From Bacillota bacterium (GTDB lineage Bacteria; Bacillota; Clostridia; Lachnospirales; Lachnospiraceae): DNA of 62,406 nt. The notes beneath the pieces were generated by a model. It was not told where the DNA came from, searched no databases, and saw only the letters and a list, made by a program, of their open reading frames with translations. The stretch spans positions 1 to 62,406 of the forward strand of contig JAEZJW010000200.1 of NCBI GenBank assembly GCA_023415595.1, written 5' to 3'. The position numbers and the translations under genes were made by a program. This document shows, in pieces, positions 24,522 through 34,097 of this stretch. Numbering within the stretch: the first letter of the stretch is position 1; each line of letters begins with the position of its first letter.

Positions 24522-25715
24522 TTATGGCCTGTTAATGTTCACATCAAAGCTTACGATAGCCGAGGACAGATTCAAGCTGATATTCCTGGCTGAACTGGCA
24601 TCGGTGCCCTTCTTCCTCAGGTAGACGGTACTACCGTCAGGAGCGACAGAGTTGGACAAGGTCATAGGTTTTGACAGGTTCACGGTAATCCAACCTGCCT
24701 TCGCGAAGTCGAATTCTGCACCCGGCTTGAGGATAGCATATTCGTACTGATTCGTTTTTGATGCCAGATTAAATACCATAGTTAATTTAGAATTCACATA
24801 ATAGTAAGAGATATCCTCGGTATTACCACCGATTCTTGGCGCTGCCTGCTGACCGGGAATCGTAAGCAATGTGGTTTTGGAATAGGGAGCCTTCTCGGTG
24901 GCTGCTGTACGAAGCTTCAGGGTTATGCTTTTAGAACCGTTCTGATGCAGAACTCCCGGAGCAATCTCCTCCACAGCCATTCCCTTTGTACATTCCATCC
25001 AGATGCCGGTAGCATCATCATAATACTCCATTGCGGTAGTAGTATTCAGAGTCAGTCTGGCAGCATTTACACTGACATTGGGCGCATCCGCACGGGCCGG
25101 AATAGTTATGGTAATCTCTTTACTGGGGCGGTTCCCGGCCTCGAGAGCGTTGCCAACCTGCTGGGGCAGGCGCAGGATGAGTTTGGCACCCTTCACCCGA
25201 AAAATCTCCACACTGTTCAGAAAGGCCCGGTAGGAAGAAGAGCTTTCATCCAGGCTTACGGTTTTCCAGCTATAATCGGAAGCCTTCCTCCATTCGAAGT
25301 CATCTGAAAGATCGGTATTATCAAAGATAAAGTCTCCTTCGACCTTATCAAAGGTCACATTGAAATCATTATTCTGCATGGGAATCGTTACCATGGTAAC
25401 ACTGGAATTACTATCTCCCTTAAAATAGAGGGTTGCGTCTAGTGAAGTGGATACCCAGGAAATATCCATAAGGTAAGCTCCGGCTTCATAGCTGCCCTCC
25501 ACCTCTGTCCAGTTAAGCTGATCCATCGAATAAAATACAATGGAATTATTGTTATTGAAAACCTGAAGCGTCAGATCCTCATAATTAATAACTCCCAGGG
25601 TTACCGCAGAGGCTGTTCCGGCTTTCGCATCAGCCGTCGGGGCGATAACCATCAGAAACAGGAGAACCAGAATTGCCGTTATGCAGTAATACATTCTTTC
25701 TAATCGCTTTTTCAT
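24522..25715 (-). CDS. Secreted repeat-type protein, smaller paralogue
   Basis: A 397-residue exported protein with signal peptide (basic MKKRLER head, hydrophobic stretch near residues 11-24, likely cleavage after ADA near residue 30). The rest is beta-rich, with repeated modules that end in TIP or TIPxQ phrases near residues 110, 205 and 285. It aligns along its length with the N-terminal half of the gene just upstream, sharing MDISWVSTSLDATLYFKGD versus a near-identical segment there, and WRKxSxxSWK. ATG 25715 is five bases after GGAGG. No sortase motif, repeats of a known binding domain or catalytic site are seen; a surface or matrix role is likely. Confidence 0.75.
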   Translation of the reverse strand: MKKRLERMYYCITAILVLLFLMVIAPTADAKAGTASAVTLGVINYEDLTLQVFNNNNSIVFYSMDQLNWTEVEGSYEAGAYLMDISWVSTSLDATLYFKGDSNSSVTMVTIPMQNNDFNVTFDKVEGDFIFDNTDLSDDFEWRKASDYSWKTVSLDESSSSYRAFLNSVEIFRVKGAKLILRLPQQVGNALEAGNRPSKEITITIPARADAPNVSVNAARLTLNTTTAMEYYDDATGIWMECTKGMAVEEIAPGVLHQNGSKSITLKLRTAATEKAPYSKTTLLTIPGQQAAPRIGGNTEDISYYYVNSKLTMVFNLASKTNQYEYAILKPGAEFDFAKAGWITVNLSKPMTLSNSVAPDGSTVYLRKKGTDASSARNISLNLSSAIVSFDVNINRP

Positions 25716-25745
25716 ACATACCTCCATTTTCTGCTCCACAACCGG

Positions 25746-28097
25746 TTAATCAGCATTTAATATCGTCAGCTTACAGCCACTGTTAATGACGAAACCGTTG
25801 CTCAGGGTAATGACAATATTTTTCGTATCCGTGGAATTGGTGGAAAGCTTGTTGATTTTCACATTCGATAGATAAATCGTAGCCTTTCCCTTGCTTATGG
25901 TTGCCGAACTGAAGATTGATGTATCCCCCCAGGTGACATTGGCGACGCTGACACCATAGGAGCTGTCAAATAAGGTGAGGGTAATGGTATAGGTAGTTAC
26001 ATCCTGCGTGGTTGTAGTGGTACTTCCATCCGGATTTGTAACGACAGAGGTCGACTTCTCCTTCAGGCTGCCCTCCGTGATGGACCAGGCAATCGGAATA
26101 TCATCGACCGTGGCCGTTCTAATCAGCGTAATATAGATTTCCTCCTCCAGCAGCTCATTATTATTAAGGCTGATGGACAGGGGGAGTGCCTGATCGGTGA
26201 TAGTAACAGCGGCAGCCTTCTCGAGGCTTGCTACATTTACTGTTACAGTTGCAGTTGCAACAAAAGCTCCTTCCTCATCTGTATAGCTGGAGTAGGCTAC
26301 GGAATAATCCTTGCCTGATTCCAGGGTATAGCCACTATAGCGCATGGAGCTGATGGAGGTTACCACTGAGGTATATTGATCAATGCCGGTGGGATCCGGA
26401 ACCTTCGCTGTGCCGAAATCCAGCCGGAATTTAAAGCTTGCTGCGTCCTTCGGGTCGTTGGATAGATAGATCCGTTTAAAGTTAGTAGAAAAATCCTGAT
26501 CAACCGGGTTGCTTACCACAGTACCCGGATACAAATAGAGCAGAACTCCCTGATCTGCGGTGCTTCGGATAACCTCCTGGTTAGCCAGGGTAATGTTCGC
26601 ATACAGGGTTTCCTCGGTCAGGGTATTGATGCTCTCGGTAGAGGTAATCCTGGTCGTGATCAGGTATTTATCCTCCGGTCCGGTACTCTTCGTGTTAACA
26701 GTGACCGAGCTCTTGGAGGGTACGGTTCCTTTATTATTCCCATAGGCATCATAGAACTCAATCGCAGAAACGGTAGTCTGAGTAGGACTGTAAAGGAAGA
26801 AGGTCAGGTAGCCGGAGCTATTCCCGGTACGGCACACGCCGGAGGTGGACACCAGAGTTGTCAGCTGGGCTGCTTTTGCTGCAGGCGGATATACAACTCC
26901 GTTACTGCCGGTCAGGTTAAGCGCCACGGAAGGAAGAGCAAATCCGGAAGCAGAAGAGGCCTCGGTTGCTTTCTGCCTGATGTAAATACTGCTGCCCTCC
27001 GGAGCCGTACTTTTACTGACGCTGACAGCTGAGGAAGTATTAATGGTTTTCCAGGTGGCGATCTGATAATTTAAGTCCTTATCCTTCCCTACGACCGTAT
27101 ATTCAAAGGGGGTTGACGCTGAAGCAGCCTTAACGGATAAGGATAAGGCAGAAGAGCTGGTATAACTTAGTGCGATACCGTAAGCTTCCTCTCCGGGAGC
27201 AGGCTTCTGGACCGGAATGGTAATCGTTGCAATATTAGAAACCTGGGAGGAGCTGCTGGCATTCGTCCTAAACTGAAGCATGGCTTCCTTCCCGGTAGTA
27301 TTTCCATTATATAAAACCTCAGGTGCGATATCATTCAGAAGCAAGTCCTTCGTAGCAGTGAAGGTTGTCCACTCCGACATACTGCCATCACTATTCAGCT
27401 TACGATAAGCCATTCCCCTTTTCACAGGTATACTGAACCGGGAACCATTCACCGTAATGCTGGGAGCGGCGGCCTTCTTCGGAACGGTAAGGAACGCTTC
27501 ATTACTGGCTCTCATACCGGGGCTCAAACTTCCCGTACCGTTTACCGGCGCCAGACGGTAATAAAGCTGAATTCCATTCGTGAAATAATTACTGATCTCG
27601 GCATTATGTGTATCCGCATTCAAAACCTTCCACACAGAACTACCCTTTTTCCTCCACTGTATGGTACGGTTGCCCGCATTGGTGAAGGTGACGCTTCCTT
27701 TCTGTTTGTTGAAGCTTGCCTTAAAGTTTGAAACCTGCTTTGGTATTGTTACGGAGACTATACTCTCTGAGTAATCACCTTTAAAGTTCAGGGTGTAACT
27801 CGTTGACGGACTAATCCAGGAGATGTCCATGGTAATGGTCTGGCCGCCAGATGCAGGTCCGGGCAGGGCCTCCCATTTCTTCTTCGAGGAATCAGAGAAC
27901 CAGACCGCGGTATCTTTGCTGTTGCATTGTAAGGTAAGGGTACTGTTATAATAATCAATTTCCTTTACCTGGATACCTACCTGTGCTGCATTCACACTCC
28001 TATGATTAAGGAGTACTACCGCGAGGAGCAGTAAGAATGAAGCTGCGAGTCCCCCTGGGTTTAAGTAGTTTCTTAGATTTTTTCTTGTCTTTCCCAT
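25746..28097 (-). CDS. Large secreted repeat-type protein, paralogue of the downstream gene
   Basis: A 783-residue exported protein with signal peptide (hydrophobic LAASFLLLLAVVLL near residues 14-27, cleavage likely after VNA near 37). The first 400 residues match the downstream secreted protein module by module, with ITMDISWISPSTSYTLNFKGD, IQWRKKGSSVWK and TIPKQ phrases. The second half is a different beta-rich region full of Ser, Thr and Val without paralogue here. It ends in KLTILNAD, without a cell-wall anchor motif. GAGG lies six bases before ATG 28097 and only 30 bases separate the two genes, so they are co-transcribed. Function unknown; adhesin or matrix protein is a guess. Confidence 0.75.
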   Translation of the reverse strand: MGKTRKNLRNYLNPGGLAASFLLLLAVVLLNHRSVNAAQVGIQVKEIDYYNSTLTLQCNSKDTAVWFSDSSKKKWEALPGPASGGQTITMDISWISPSTSYTLNFKGDYSESIVSVTIPKQVSNFKASFNKQKGSVTFTNAGNRTIQWRKKGSSVWKVLNADTHNAEISNYFTNGIQLYYRLAPVNGTGSLSPGMRASNEAFLTVPKKAAAPSITVNGSRFSIPVKRGMAYRKLNSDGSMSEWTTFTATKDLLLNDIAPEVLYNGNTTGKEAMLQFRTNASSSSQVSNIATITIPVQKPAPGEEAYGIALSYTSSSALSLSVKAASASTPFEYTVVGKDKDLNYQIATWKTINTSSAVSVSKSTAPEGSSIYIRQKATEASSASGFALPSVALNLTGSNGVVYPPAAKAAQLTTLVSTSGVCRTGNSSGYLTFFLYSPTQTTVSAIEFYDAYGNNKGTVPSKSSVTVNTKSTGPEDKYLITTRITSTESINTLTEETLYANITLANQEVIRSTADQGVLLYLYPGTVVSNPVDQDFSTNFKRIYLSNDPKDAASFKFRLDFGTAKVPDPTGIDQYTSVVTSISSMRYSGYTLESGKDYSVAYSSYTDEEGAFVATATVTVNVASLEKAAAVTITDQALPLSISLNNNELLEEEIYITLIRTATVDDIPIAWSITEGSLKEKSTSVVTNPDGSTTTTTQDVTTYTITLTLFDSSYGVSVANVTWGDTSIFSSATISKGKATIYLSNVKINKLSTNSTDTKNIVITLSNGFVINSGCKLTILNAD

Positions 28098-28207
28098 GTT
28101 ATGCCTCTTTTCCGGGATATGAAGAAGTACATCCGTGTATCAAACTCATATCTTTCGTATTTTAGTTATGGATCACAGGTTACAGTTACTAAAATAGTAA
28201 GATGTTA

Positions 28208-28235
28208 CACCGGCTCTGAATAAATAGAGCTGGTG
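28208..28235. other. Hairpin in the divergent gap 28098-28457
   Basis: CACCGGCTCT (28208-28217) and AGAGCTGGTG (28226-28235) pair with one G-U. It lies in the 360-base region between the secreted-protein operon and the DUF4003 gene. No T run follows on either strand, so it may be a regulatory dyad. Otherwise the gap is A/T-rich and holds one clear promoter at 28384. Confidence 0.4.
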
Positions 28236-28383
28236 ACCTTTAAATGCTTCCATATTGTATATCGGACAGTAAGAGTTTATCATAATAACAAATAGAAAAC
28301 TTAAGAAAATTTTAAGATTTACCCTTTAGTGCCAGCAGAGGGTAAGTGGTGAAAGCAAGGCGAGGGATAATCTGATGAAACAG

Positions 28384-28412
28384 TTGCCAACTATTTTAAG
28401 AAAGCTTATAAT
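28384..28412 (+). promoter_or_regulatory. Promoter of the DUF4003-pth-mfd group
   Basis: TTGCCA (28384-28389) and TATAAT (28407-28412) are 17 bases apart, about 45 bases before ATG 28458. Confidence 0.7.
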
Positions 28413-28457
28413 AATAGCGCATGCAATTGGGTTTTATATACGGAGGGGCAGGCTCTT

Positions 28458-29447
28458 ATGAGGGATGAGTTAAAGAATAAATGTGATTTGTTTGCAGAGA
28501 ATTATAGGATAACCAGTAAAAAGTATAAATGGAATTATTCCACGAACAACAGATTGGGAGCCCTTTTATATACCATGGAGGGAAGGACGGTTGATACAGA
28601 GGCGGTCAATCGATGTAAACGGATCATTAAAGAAAATGCAGGTTTATTTTCCCGGTTTAAGGATATCACTTATTTTTCAACTGCGGTCCTTCTTTCCCTT
28701 AAGGAGGAGCCGGAGCGGTTATTTCGCTCGGCTTCGGATATCTATAAGAGTATGAAGCAGGAGGGCTTCCATTCCTCAGCATATCTGGTACTGGCGGCAT
28801 TATCCATCGCAATGCAGACGGAAGCTTATGATCACCGGAGAGTGATTACAGCTGCGAGGAGCTACTATGAAGCAATCAAGAAGGAGCACCGGTTACTGAC
28901 CGGTCCCAGTGATTATGGTTATATCGCTTTACTGGCTCAGTCGGAAAGGGAAGTATCCTCAGTCACCAGAGATATAGAGACCTGTTATGGCATTTTGATG
29001 AACGATTTCACTTCACGCAACTCCGTCCAGTCCCTGACCCATATCCTGGTCTTTGGGGAACAGGATCCGTCTGAGAAATGCAGACGGGTAGTTGATTTAT
29101 ATGAAGCATTAAGGAACAGGGGCTTAAAATTCGGTACCAGATTAGAGCTGCCCGTACTGGGTGTCACTGCTCTACTGATGGAGAATCCGAAGGAGGCAGC
29201 GAAGGATATCGAGGAAGTGAATCAGTATCTGAGAAGGAAAAAGGGCTTTGGTATATGGCTTCCGAGGAAGGAGCGGCTGATTTATGCGGCCGCGCTGGTA
29301 AGCAGGGAATATGCCGGAGCTTTGAATACTACAATGGAGGTTTCTCTGACGAACAGTATGACCGGAATCCTTCTGGCACAACAGATGGCAATGATTGCAG
29401 CCTCTTCAGCAGCAGCTACATCGGCTGCAGCTTCCTCGGGAAGCTGA
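28458..29447 (+). CDS. DUF4003 family protein
   Basis: A 329-residue cytoplasmic protein of the DUF4003 family, recognised from the N-terminal helices (CDLFAENYRITSKKYKWN), RLGALLYTMEGR, the segment LFSRFKDITYFSTAVLLSLK and the later FHSSAYLVLAALSIAMQ. The protein is all helical with no known catalytic motif. The last 25 residues are a run rich in Ala, Ser and Met (AAASSGS at the end), which is not seen in most soluble enzymes and may be a flexible or membrane-associated tail. It lies 40 bases upstream of pth, on the same strand. Its role is unknown. Confidence 0.75.
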   Translation: MRDELKNKCDLFAENYRITSKKYKWNYSTNNRLGALLYTMEGRTVDTEAVNRCKRIIKENAGLFSRFKDITYFSTAVLLSLKEEPERLFRSASDIYKSMKQEGFHSSAYLVLAALSIAMQTEAYDHRRVITAARSYYEAIKKEHRLLTGPSDYGYIALLAQSEREVSSVTRDIETCYGILMNDFTSRNSVQSLTHILVFGEQDPSEKCRRVVDLYEALRNRGLKFGTRLELPVLGVTALLMENPKEAAKDIEEVNQYLRRKKGFGIWLPRKERLIYAAALVSREYAGALNTTMEVSLTNSMTGILLAQQMAMIAASSAAATSAAASSGS

Positions 29448-29487
29448 GGGAAGAGATATTCAGAAATAATAGGAATGAGGAACAAGG

Positions 29488-30252
29488 ATGCATATTATAA
29501 TAGGATTGGGGAATCCCAGTGATAAATACCAGGCTACCAGACATAATATTGGCTGGGATGCAATCACAAGACTGTCTGATGATTACCGGATCCCCCTGGA
29601 TTTTAAGAAGCATAAGGCCATCTGCGGCAAGGGTTATATCGGCGGAGAGAAGGTTATTCTGGCTCAACCGGTCACCTACATGAACCTGAGCGGGGAAAGC
29701 GTCAGGGAGCTGGTGGATTTCTATAAGGTCTCACCGGAGGAGATCATCGTGATTTATGATGATATCAGTCTGGAGGTGGGACAGCTTCGGATTCGTAAAA
29801 AAGGCAGCGCCGGTGGTCATAACGGAATCAAGAGTATCATCAGTCATCTGGGAACGGAGGATTTCCCGAGGATTAAGGTCGGAGTCGGAGACAAGCCGAA
29901 GGGCTGGGAACTGGCTGATTACGTGCTGTCCAGATTTAAAGGAGAGGAGCAGCCGCTGATTCGGGAGGCACTAAAAGAAACCTCCGATGCCTGCAGGATC
30001 ATGATCAACTCTGGAATCGATGAGGCCATGAATATTTATAATAAGAAGAAGGAAGCCCCGAAGAAGGAGAAAACTCCCGGACAGGGAAAGAAGCCAAGGG
30101 TACCGGAGGGCCAAGCCGGTACGGCTGATATGATTACACAGAAGGGCAATCCATCGGAGATCGCTATTTCGAAAGAAACCGCGGCAGAGAAGACGCCGGA
30201 AGGGACCATAGAGAAGCAGGCTCCGGAAGGGTATGTCAGCCAGCAGGATTAA
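29488..30252 (+). CDS. pth: Peptidyl-tRNA hydrolase with C-terminal extension
   Basis: The first 190 residues are a complete Pth, which frees peptides from stalled peptidyl-tRNA: IIGLGNPSDKYQATRHNIGW with the catalytic His19, QPVTYMNLSGESV with the conserved Asn, VIYDDISLEVGQLRIRKKGS and GGHNGIKSIISHLG near residues 109-122. Usual length is about 185-200. Here a further 65 residues follow, rich in Lys, Glu, Pro and Gly (from KKKEAPKKEKTPGQGKK onward), with no fold expected. The tail is unusual and might bind RNA or ribosomes. It sits between DUF4003 and mfd; pth-mfd order is conserved in Firmicutes. Confidence 0.93.
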   Translation: MHIIIGLGNPSDKYQATRHNIGWDAITRLSDDYRIPLDFKKHKAICGKGYIGGEKVILAQPVTYMNLSGESVRELVDFYKVSPEEIIVIYDDISLEVGQLRIRKKGSAGGHNGIKSIISHLGTEDFPRIKVGVGDKPKGWELADYVLSRFKGEEQPLIREALKETSDACRIMINSGIDEAMNIYNKKKEAPKKEKTPGQGKKPRVPEGQAGTADMITQKGNPSEIAISKETAAEKTPEGTIEKQAPEGYVSQQD

Positions 30253-30389
30253 ACATAAGCTCTGTTGCTATGAGATATGGGAAGAGTCAGATTAAACAAC
30301 ACAAGTGGTACCGGGATAGTCAGAAGAAAAGAATATTAAGTATATTACGAATAGCCGGAGCTTACCGGACATAGAGCAGGAGGAAGCGC

Positions 30390-33300
30390 GTGAAAACCTT
30401 TACAGCTCCCTTAAGAGAATTAAAAGAATTTATTGATATCAGGGATAATATAAGACTGAAGGATTTGCCGGTACAGGTTACCGGCTGTATTGATTCGCAG
30501 AAATGCCATCTGATCCATGGACTTTCCGAGGATTTCAAGTTCAAGGTCATCGTTACCTATAATGACTTGAAGGCCAAGGAAATCTATGAGGATTACCGCC
30601 TGTATGACAGGGAGGTCTATCTCTATCCTGCGAAGGATATTATCTTCTACAGTGCGGATATCCACGGCAATGCAATTGTCAGGGACCGGCTGAAGATCAT
30701 GCGCAGGATCATCGAGCAGAAGGACACAGCGATCATAATGACGCTGGATGGAGGCATGGACAGGCTGCTTCCGCTTCAGATGTTAAAGGACCGGGTAATT
30801 ACAGTCAATGCGGATTCAATTATCAAGACACAGGAGTTCAGTGCCTCCCTAATCCATTTGGGCTATGAGAGACAGGCTCAGGTGGAGTCACCGGGTGATT
30901 TCGCAGTCCGAGGCGGTATCATCGATATCTTTCCGCTTACGGAGGAAGCACCCTACCGGATCGAGCTGTGGGGGGACGAGATTGATTCCATCCGTGTCTT
31001 TGATGTCAGCAGTCAGCGTTCGATCGAACAGGTGGATCGTCTGGTCATCTATCCTGCGGCGGAAATTATTCCGGATGAGAACCGGATCCGTGCCGGTCTT
31101 AAGAAGATAGAAGAGGAAGAGAAGCAGTATGTTAAGGGCTTAAGAGATCAGTTTAAGACTGAGGAAGCAGCGAGGATCCAGCAGATCATCCGTGAATTCA
31201 AAGAGAATCTGGAGTCCTTCCAGGGTTCTATCGCCATGGAGAGCTTCATCAATTATTTCTATGATCATACAATGAGCTTCTTTGAGTATTTTAATAATGA
31301 GGATGCCATCTTCTTCCTGGATGAGCCGGGACGGCTGGCCGAGAAGGGTGAGGCGGTCGAGACAGAATTCCGCGAGGGCATGATCGGGCGTATCGAGAAG
31401 GGGTATATCCTTCCGGGACAGATGGATGTCATCTATGGCTATAAGGAAGTCTTCGCGATGCTTACCAGGAAGAATTCCATCCTGATCAGCACGATGGAGG
31501 TTAAGAATAACTATTTCAACCCGAAGCATAAATATGATTTCACCGTATCGGCAGCAGCCTCCTACCATAAGAATTTTGATGTACTTGTGAAGGATCTGGA
31601 GCGGTGGAAGAAGAATAAATACCGGGTTATCCTCCTCTCCGGTTCCAGGACGAGGGCGATGCGCCTCAGTGAGGACTTAAGGGATTTCGGCTTAAGTGCT
31701 TTCTACAGTGAAGATATGGACCGTGTACTTACGAGTGGTGAGATCATGGTGGCTTACGGCAATCTTAGGAGAGGTTTCGAATATCCGCTGATCAAGCTGG
31801 TCATCATCTCAGAGAGTGACATCTTCGGCACGGAGAAGAGGAAGAAACAGAAGAAGTCCAACTATGACGGTAAGAAGATCCAGAGCTTTACGGAGCTTAC
31901 ACCGGGGGACTTTGTGGTACATGAGAACCACGGTCTCGGAATCTATAAGGGCATCGAGAAGATCGAGGTTGATAAGGTCACGAAGGACTATATCAAGATT
32001 GAATATGCAGGCGGAGGCGTGTTGTATATCCTTGCAACAGGCCTTGATGTGATTCAGAAATACTCCGGACAGGAGGGCAGGAAGCCAAAGTTAAATAAGC
32101 TGAATTCCGTGGAATGGAAGAATACGAAGGCTAAGGTGAAGGGCGCCGTTAAGGAAATCGCGAGGGAGCTGGTGGAGCTCTATGCCCAGAGACAGGAGAA
32201 GCAGGGGCATCAGTATGGGATTGATACCGTATGGCAGAAGGAATTCGAGGAGGCATTTCCCTATGAGGAGACCTATGACCAGCTGCTCGCCATAGAGGCA
32301 ACGAAGAAGGATATGGAGAGCCCCCGGATCATGGATCGTCTGGTCTGCGGAGATGTCGGCTACGGGAAGACGGAAATAGCCATCCGTGCTGCCTTCAAGG
32401 CTGTTTCTGACGGAAAACAGGTGGTATTCCTGGTGCCGACCACGATCCTTGCACAGCAGCACTATAATACCCTGGTACAGAGAATGATGGATTTCCCGGT
32501 CAGCGTGGATGTGCTGTCCCGGTTTCGCTCCTCTGCCGAGCAGAAGAAGACTCTGGAACGACTGAAGAAGGGGAACTTAGATATCGTAGTCGGTACCCAC
32601 AGGGTTCTGTCATCCGATGTGAAATTCAAGAATCTCGGCCTCCTGATCGTGGATGAGGAGCAGCGCTTCGGCGTTACCCATAAAGAGAAGATCAAGCAGC
32701 TAAAGAAGGATATCGATGTTCTGACTCTGACGGCAACCCCGATCCCGAGAACGCTTCATATGAGTCTGGTCGGAATCAGGGATATGAGCGTACTGGATGA
32801 GCCGCCGGTGGACCGCCTTCCGATCCAGACCTATGTACTGGAGCATAATGAAGAGATCATCAGGGAGGCCATCACCAGAGAACTGGCCCGTGGCGGACAG
32901 GTTTATTATGTCTATAACCGTGTAAATGGGATCGATGAGATCGCCAATACTGTAGCAAAACTGGTTCCTGAGGCGAATGTGGCTTTTGCTCATGGACAGA
33001 TGCATGAGAGGACTCTGGAGAAGATCATGTATGATTTTATCTCCGGGGAGATCGATGTGCTGATCTCCACCACGATTATTGAGACCGGACTGGATATCTC
33101 CAATGTCAATACAATCATCATAGATGATGCGGACCGTCTGGGTCTCTCCCAGCTCTATCAGCTGAGGGGACGGGTAGGACGCTCGAACCGGACTTCCTAT
33201 GCCTTCCTGATGTATAAGCGTGATAAGATGCTGAAGGAGATCGCTGAGAAACGGCTCCATGCGATCAAGGAATTCACGGAGCTGGGCTCTGGCTTTAAGA

Positions 33301-33923
33301 TCGCGATGCGGGACTTAGAGATCCGTGGTGCCGGGAATCTTCTGGGTGCGGAGCAGAGCGGACATATGGAAGCAGTCGGTTATGATCTGTACTGCAAGAT
33401 GCTGAATGAGGCAGTCAAGCATACGAAGGGAGAGGTATCCGACGAGGAAGCCTTCGAGACCACGGTGGATATGGATATGGATGCCTATATCCCTGCCACT
33501 TATATCAGAAATGAGGTACAGAAGCTGGATATCTATAAGCGGATTGCAGGTATCGAGAATGAAGAGGAGCTGATGGATATGCAGGAGGAGCTCTTAGATC
33601 GCTTCGGCGATCTGCCTGCGGCAGTCAATAACCTGTTAAATATCGCTCTGATCAAGGCAATCTGTCATAGTGTCTATGTGAACGGACTGGTTCATAAGGA
33701 AAATGAAGTGAAGCTTCAGATGTATCCGAAGGCGAAGATCAGTGTAGAGAAGATCCCGGAGCTGATAGCGAAATACCAGGGCAGCTTAAAGTTCCTGCCC
33801 CAGGCGAATCCCTACTTCCAGTACCAGCTGCCTAAGAATCCGAAGGGAAAAACCGACAGCATCACCGTCTTCGAGAACCTGAAGAAGCTTCTGGAGGATT
33901 TCAGACAACTCTGTCAGGAGTAG
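30390..33923 (+). CDS. mfd: Transcription-repair coupling factor
   Basis: A full-length 1177-residue Mfd, which removes stalled RNA polymerase from damaged DNA and recruits UvrA. The N-terminal UvrB-like part has RGGIIDIFPL near residue 174. The CarD-like polymerase-binding domain has DFVVHENHGLGIYKGIE near residue 506. The RecG-type helicase motor has Walker A GDVGYGKTEIA near residue 653, VDEEQRFG near 755, LTATPIPRTLHM near 781 and GRVGRSNR near 930. The C-terminal TRCF domain follows. It starts with GTG at 30390, behind AGGAGGAAG. About 135 bases without clear signals separate it from pth. Confidence 0.96.
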   Translation: MKTFTAPLRELKEFIDIRDNIRLKDLPVQVTGCIDSQKCHLIHGLSEDFKFKVIVTYNDLKAKEIYEDYRLYDREVYLYPAKDIIFYSADIHGNAIVRDRLKIMRRIIEQKDTAIIMTLDGGMDRLLPLQMLKDRVITVNADSIIKTQEFSASLIHLGYERQAQVESPGDFAVRGGIIDIFPLTEEAPYRIELWGDEIDSIRVFDVSSQRSIEQVDRLVIYPAAEIIPDENRIRAGLKKIEEEEKQYVKGLRDQFKTEEAARIQQIIREFKENLESFQGSIAMESFINYFYDHTMSFFEYFNNEDAIFFLDEPGRLAEKGEAVETEFREGMIGRIEKGYILPGQMDVIYGYKEVFAMLTRKNSILISTMEVKNNYFNPKHKYDFTVSAAASYHKNFDVLVKDLERWKKNKYRVILLSGSRTRAMRLSEDLRDFGLSAFYSEDMDRVLTSGEIMVAYGNLRRGFEYPLIKLVIISESDIFGTEKRKKQKKSNYDGKKIQSFTELTPGDFVVHENHGLGIYKGIEKIEVDKVTKDYIKIEYAGGGVLYILATGLDVIQKYSGQEGRKPKLNKLNSVEWKNTKAKVKGAVKEIARELVELYAQRQEKQGHQYGIDTVWQKEFEEAFPYEETYDQLLAIEATKKDMESPRIMDRLVCGDVGYGKTEIAIRAAFKAVSDGKQVVFLVPTTILAQQHYNTLVQRMMDFPVSVDVLSRFRSSAEQKKTLERLKKGNLDIVVGTHRVLSSDVKFKNLGLLIVDEEQRFGVTHKEKIKQLKKDIDVLTLTATPIPRTLHMSLVGIRDMSVLDEPPVDRLPIQTYVLEHNEEIIREAITRELARGGQVYYVYNRVNGIDEIANTVAKLVPEANVAFAHGQMHERTLEKIMYDFISGEIDVLISTTIIETGLDISNVNTIIIDDADRLGLSQLYQLRGRVGRSNRTSYAFLMYKRDKMLKEIAEKRLHAIKEFTELGSGFKIAMRDLEIRGAGNLLGAEQSGHMEAVGYDLYCKMLNEAVKHTKGEVSDEEAFETTVDMDMDAYIPATYIRNEVQKLDIYKRIAGIENEEELMDMQEELLDRFGDLPAAVNNLLNIALIKAICHSVYVNGLVHKENEVKLQMYPKAKISVEKIPELIAKYQGSLKFLPQANPYFQYQLPKNPKGKTDSITVFENLKKLLEDFRQLCQE

Positions 33924-34029
33924 GAGATTCCGGTTTTTCAGGCAGGTGTCTATGTGTTTAGGATGAATAAGAGGTTCTCCAGATACAGGACTATATTGGC
34001 AGGAAGCATATTGTGAGGGAGATTCACCC

Positions 34030-34058
34030 TTGACATTGGGTTCCGGCTTATCTACAAT
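34030..34058 (+). promoter_or_regulatory. Promoter of the foldase lipoprotein gene
   Basis: TTGACA (34030-34035) and TACAAT (34053-34058) are 17 bases apart, 40 bases before ATG 34098. Confidence 0.8.
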
Positions 34059-34097
34059 TAGGCTAGTGAGATAGGATTTACGAAAAGAGGTACCGAG

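Noticed and set aside
31140..31568. Several long minus-strand frames across mfd (also near 32091, 32462 and 32700)
   Set aside because: They are antisense shadows of mfd, whose helicase motifs are all intact.
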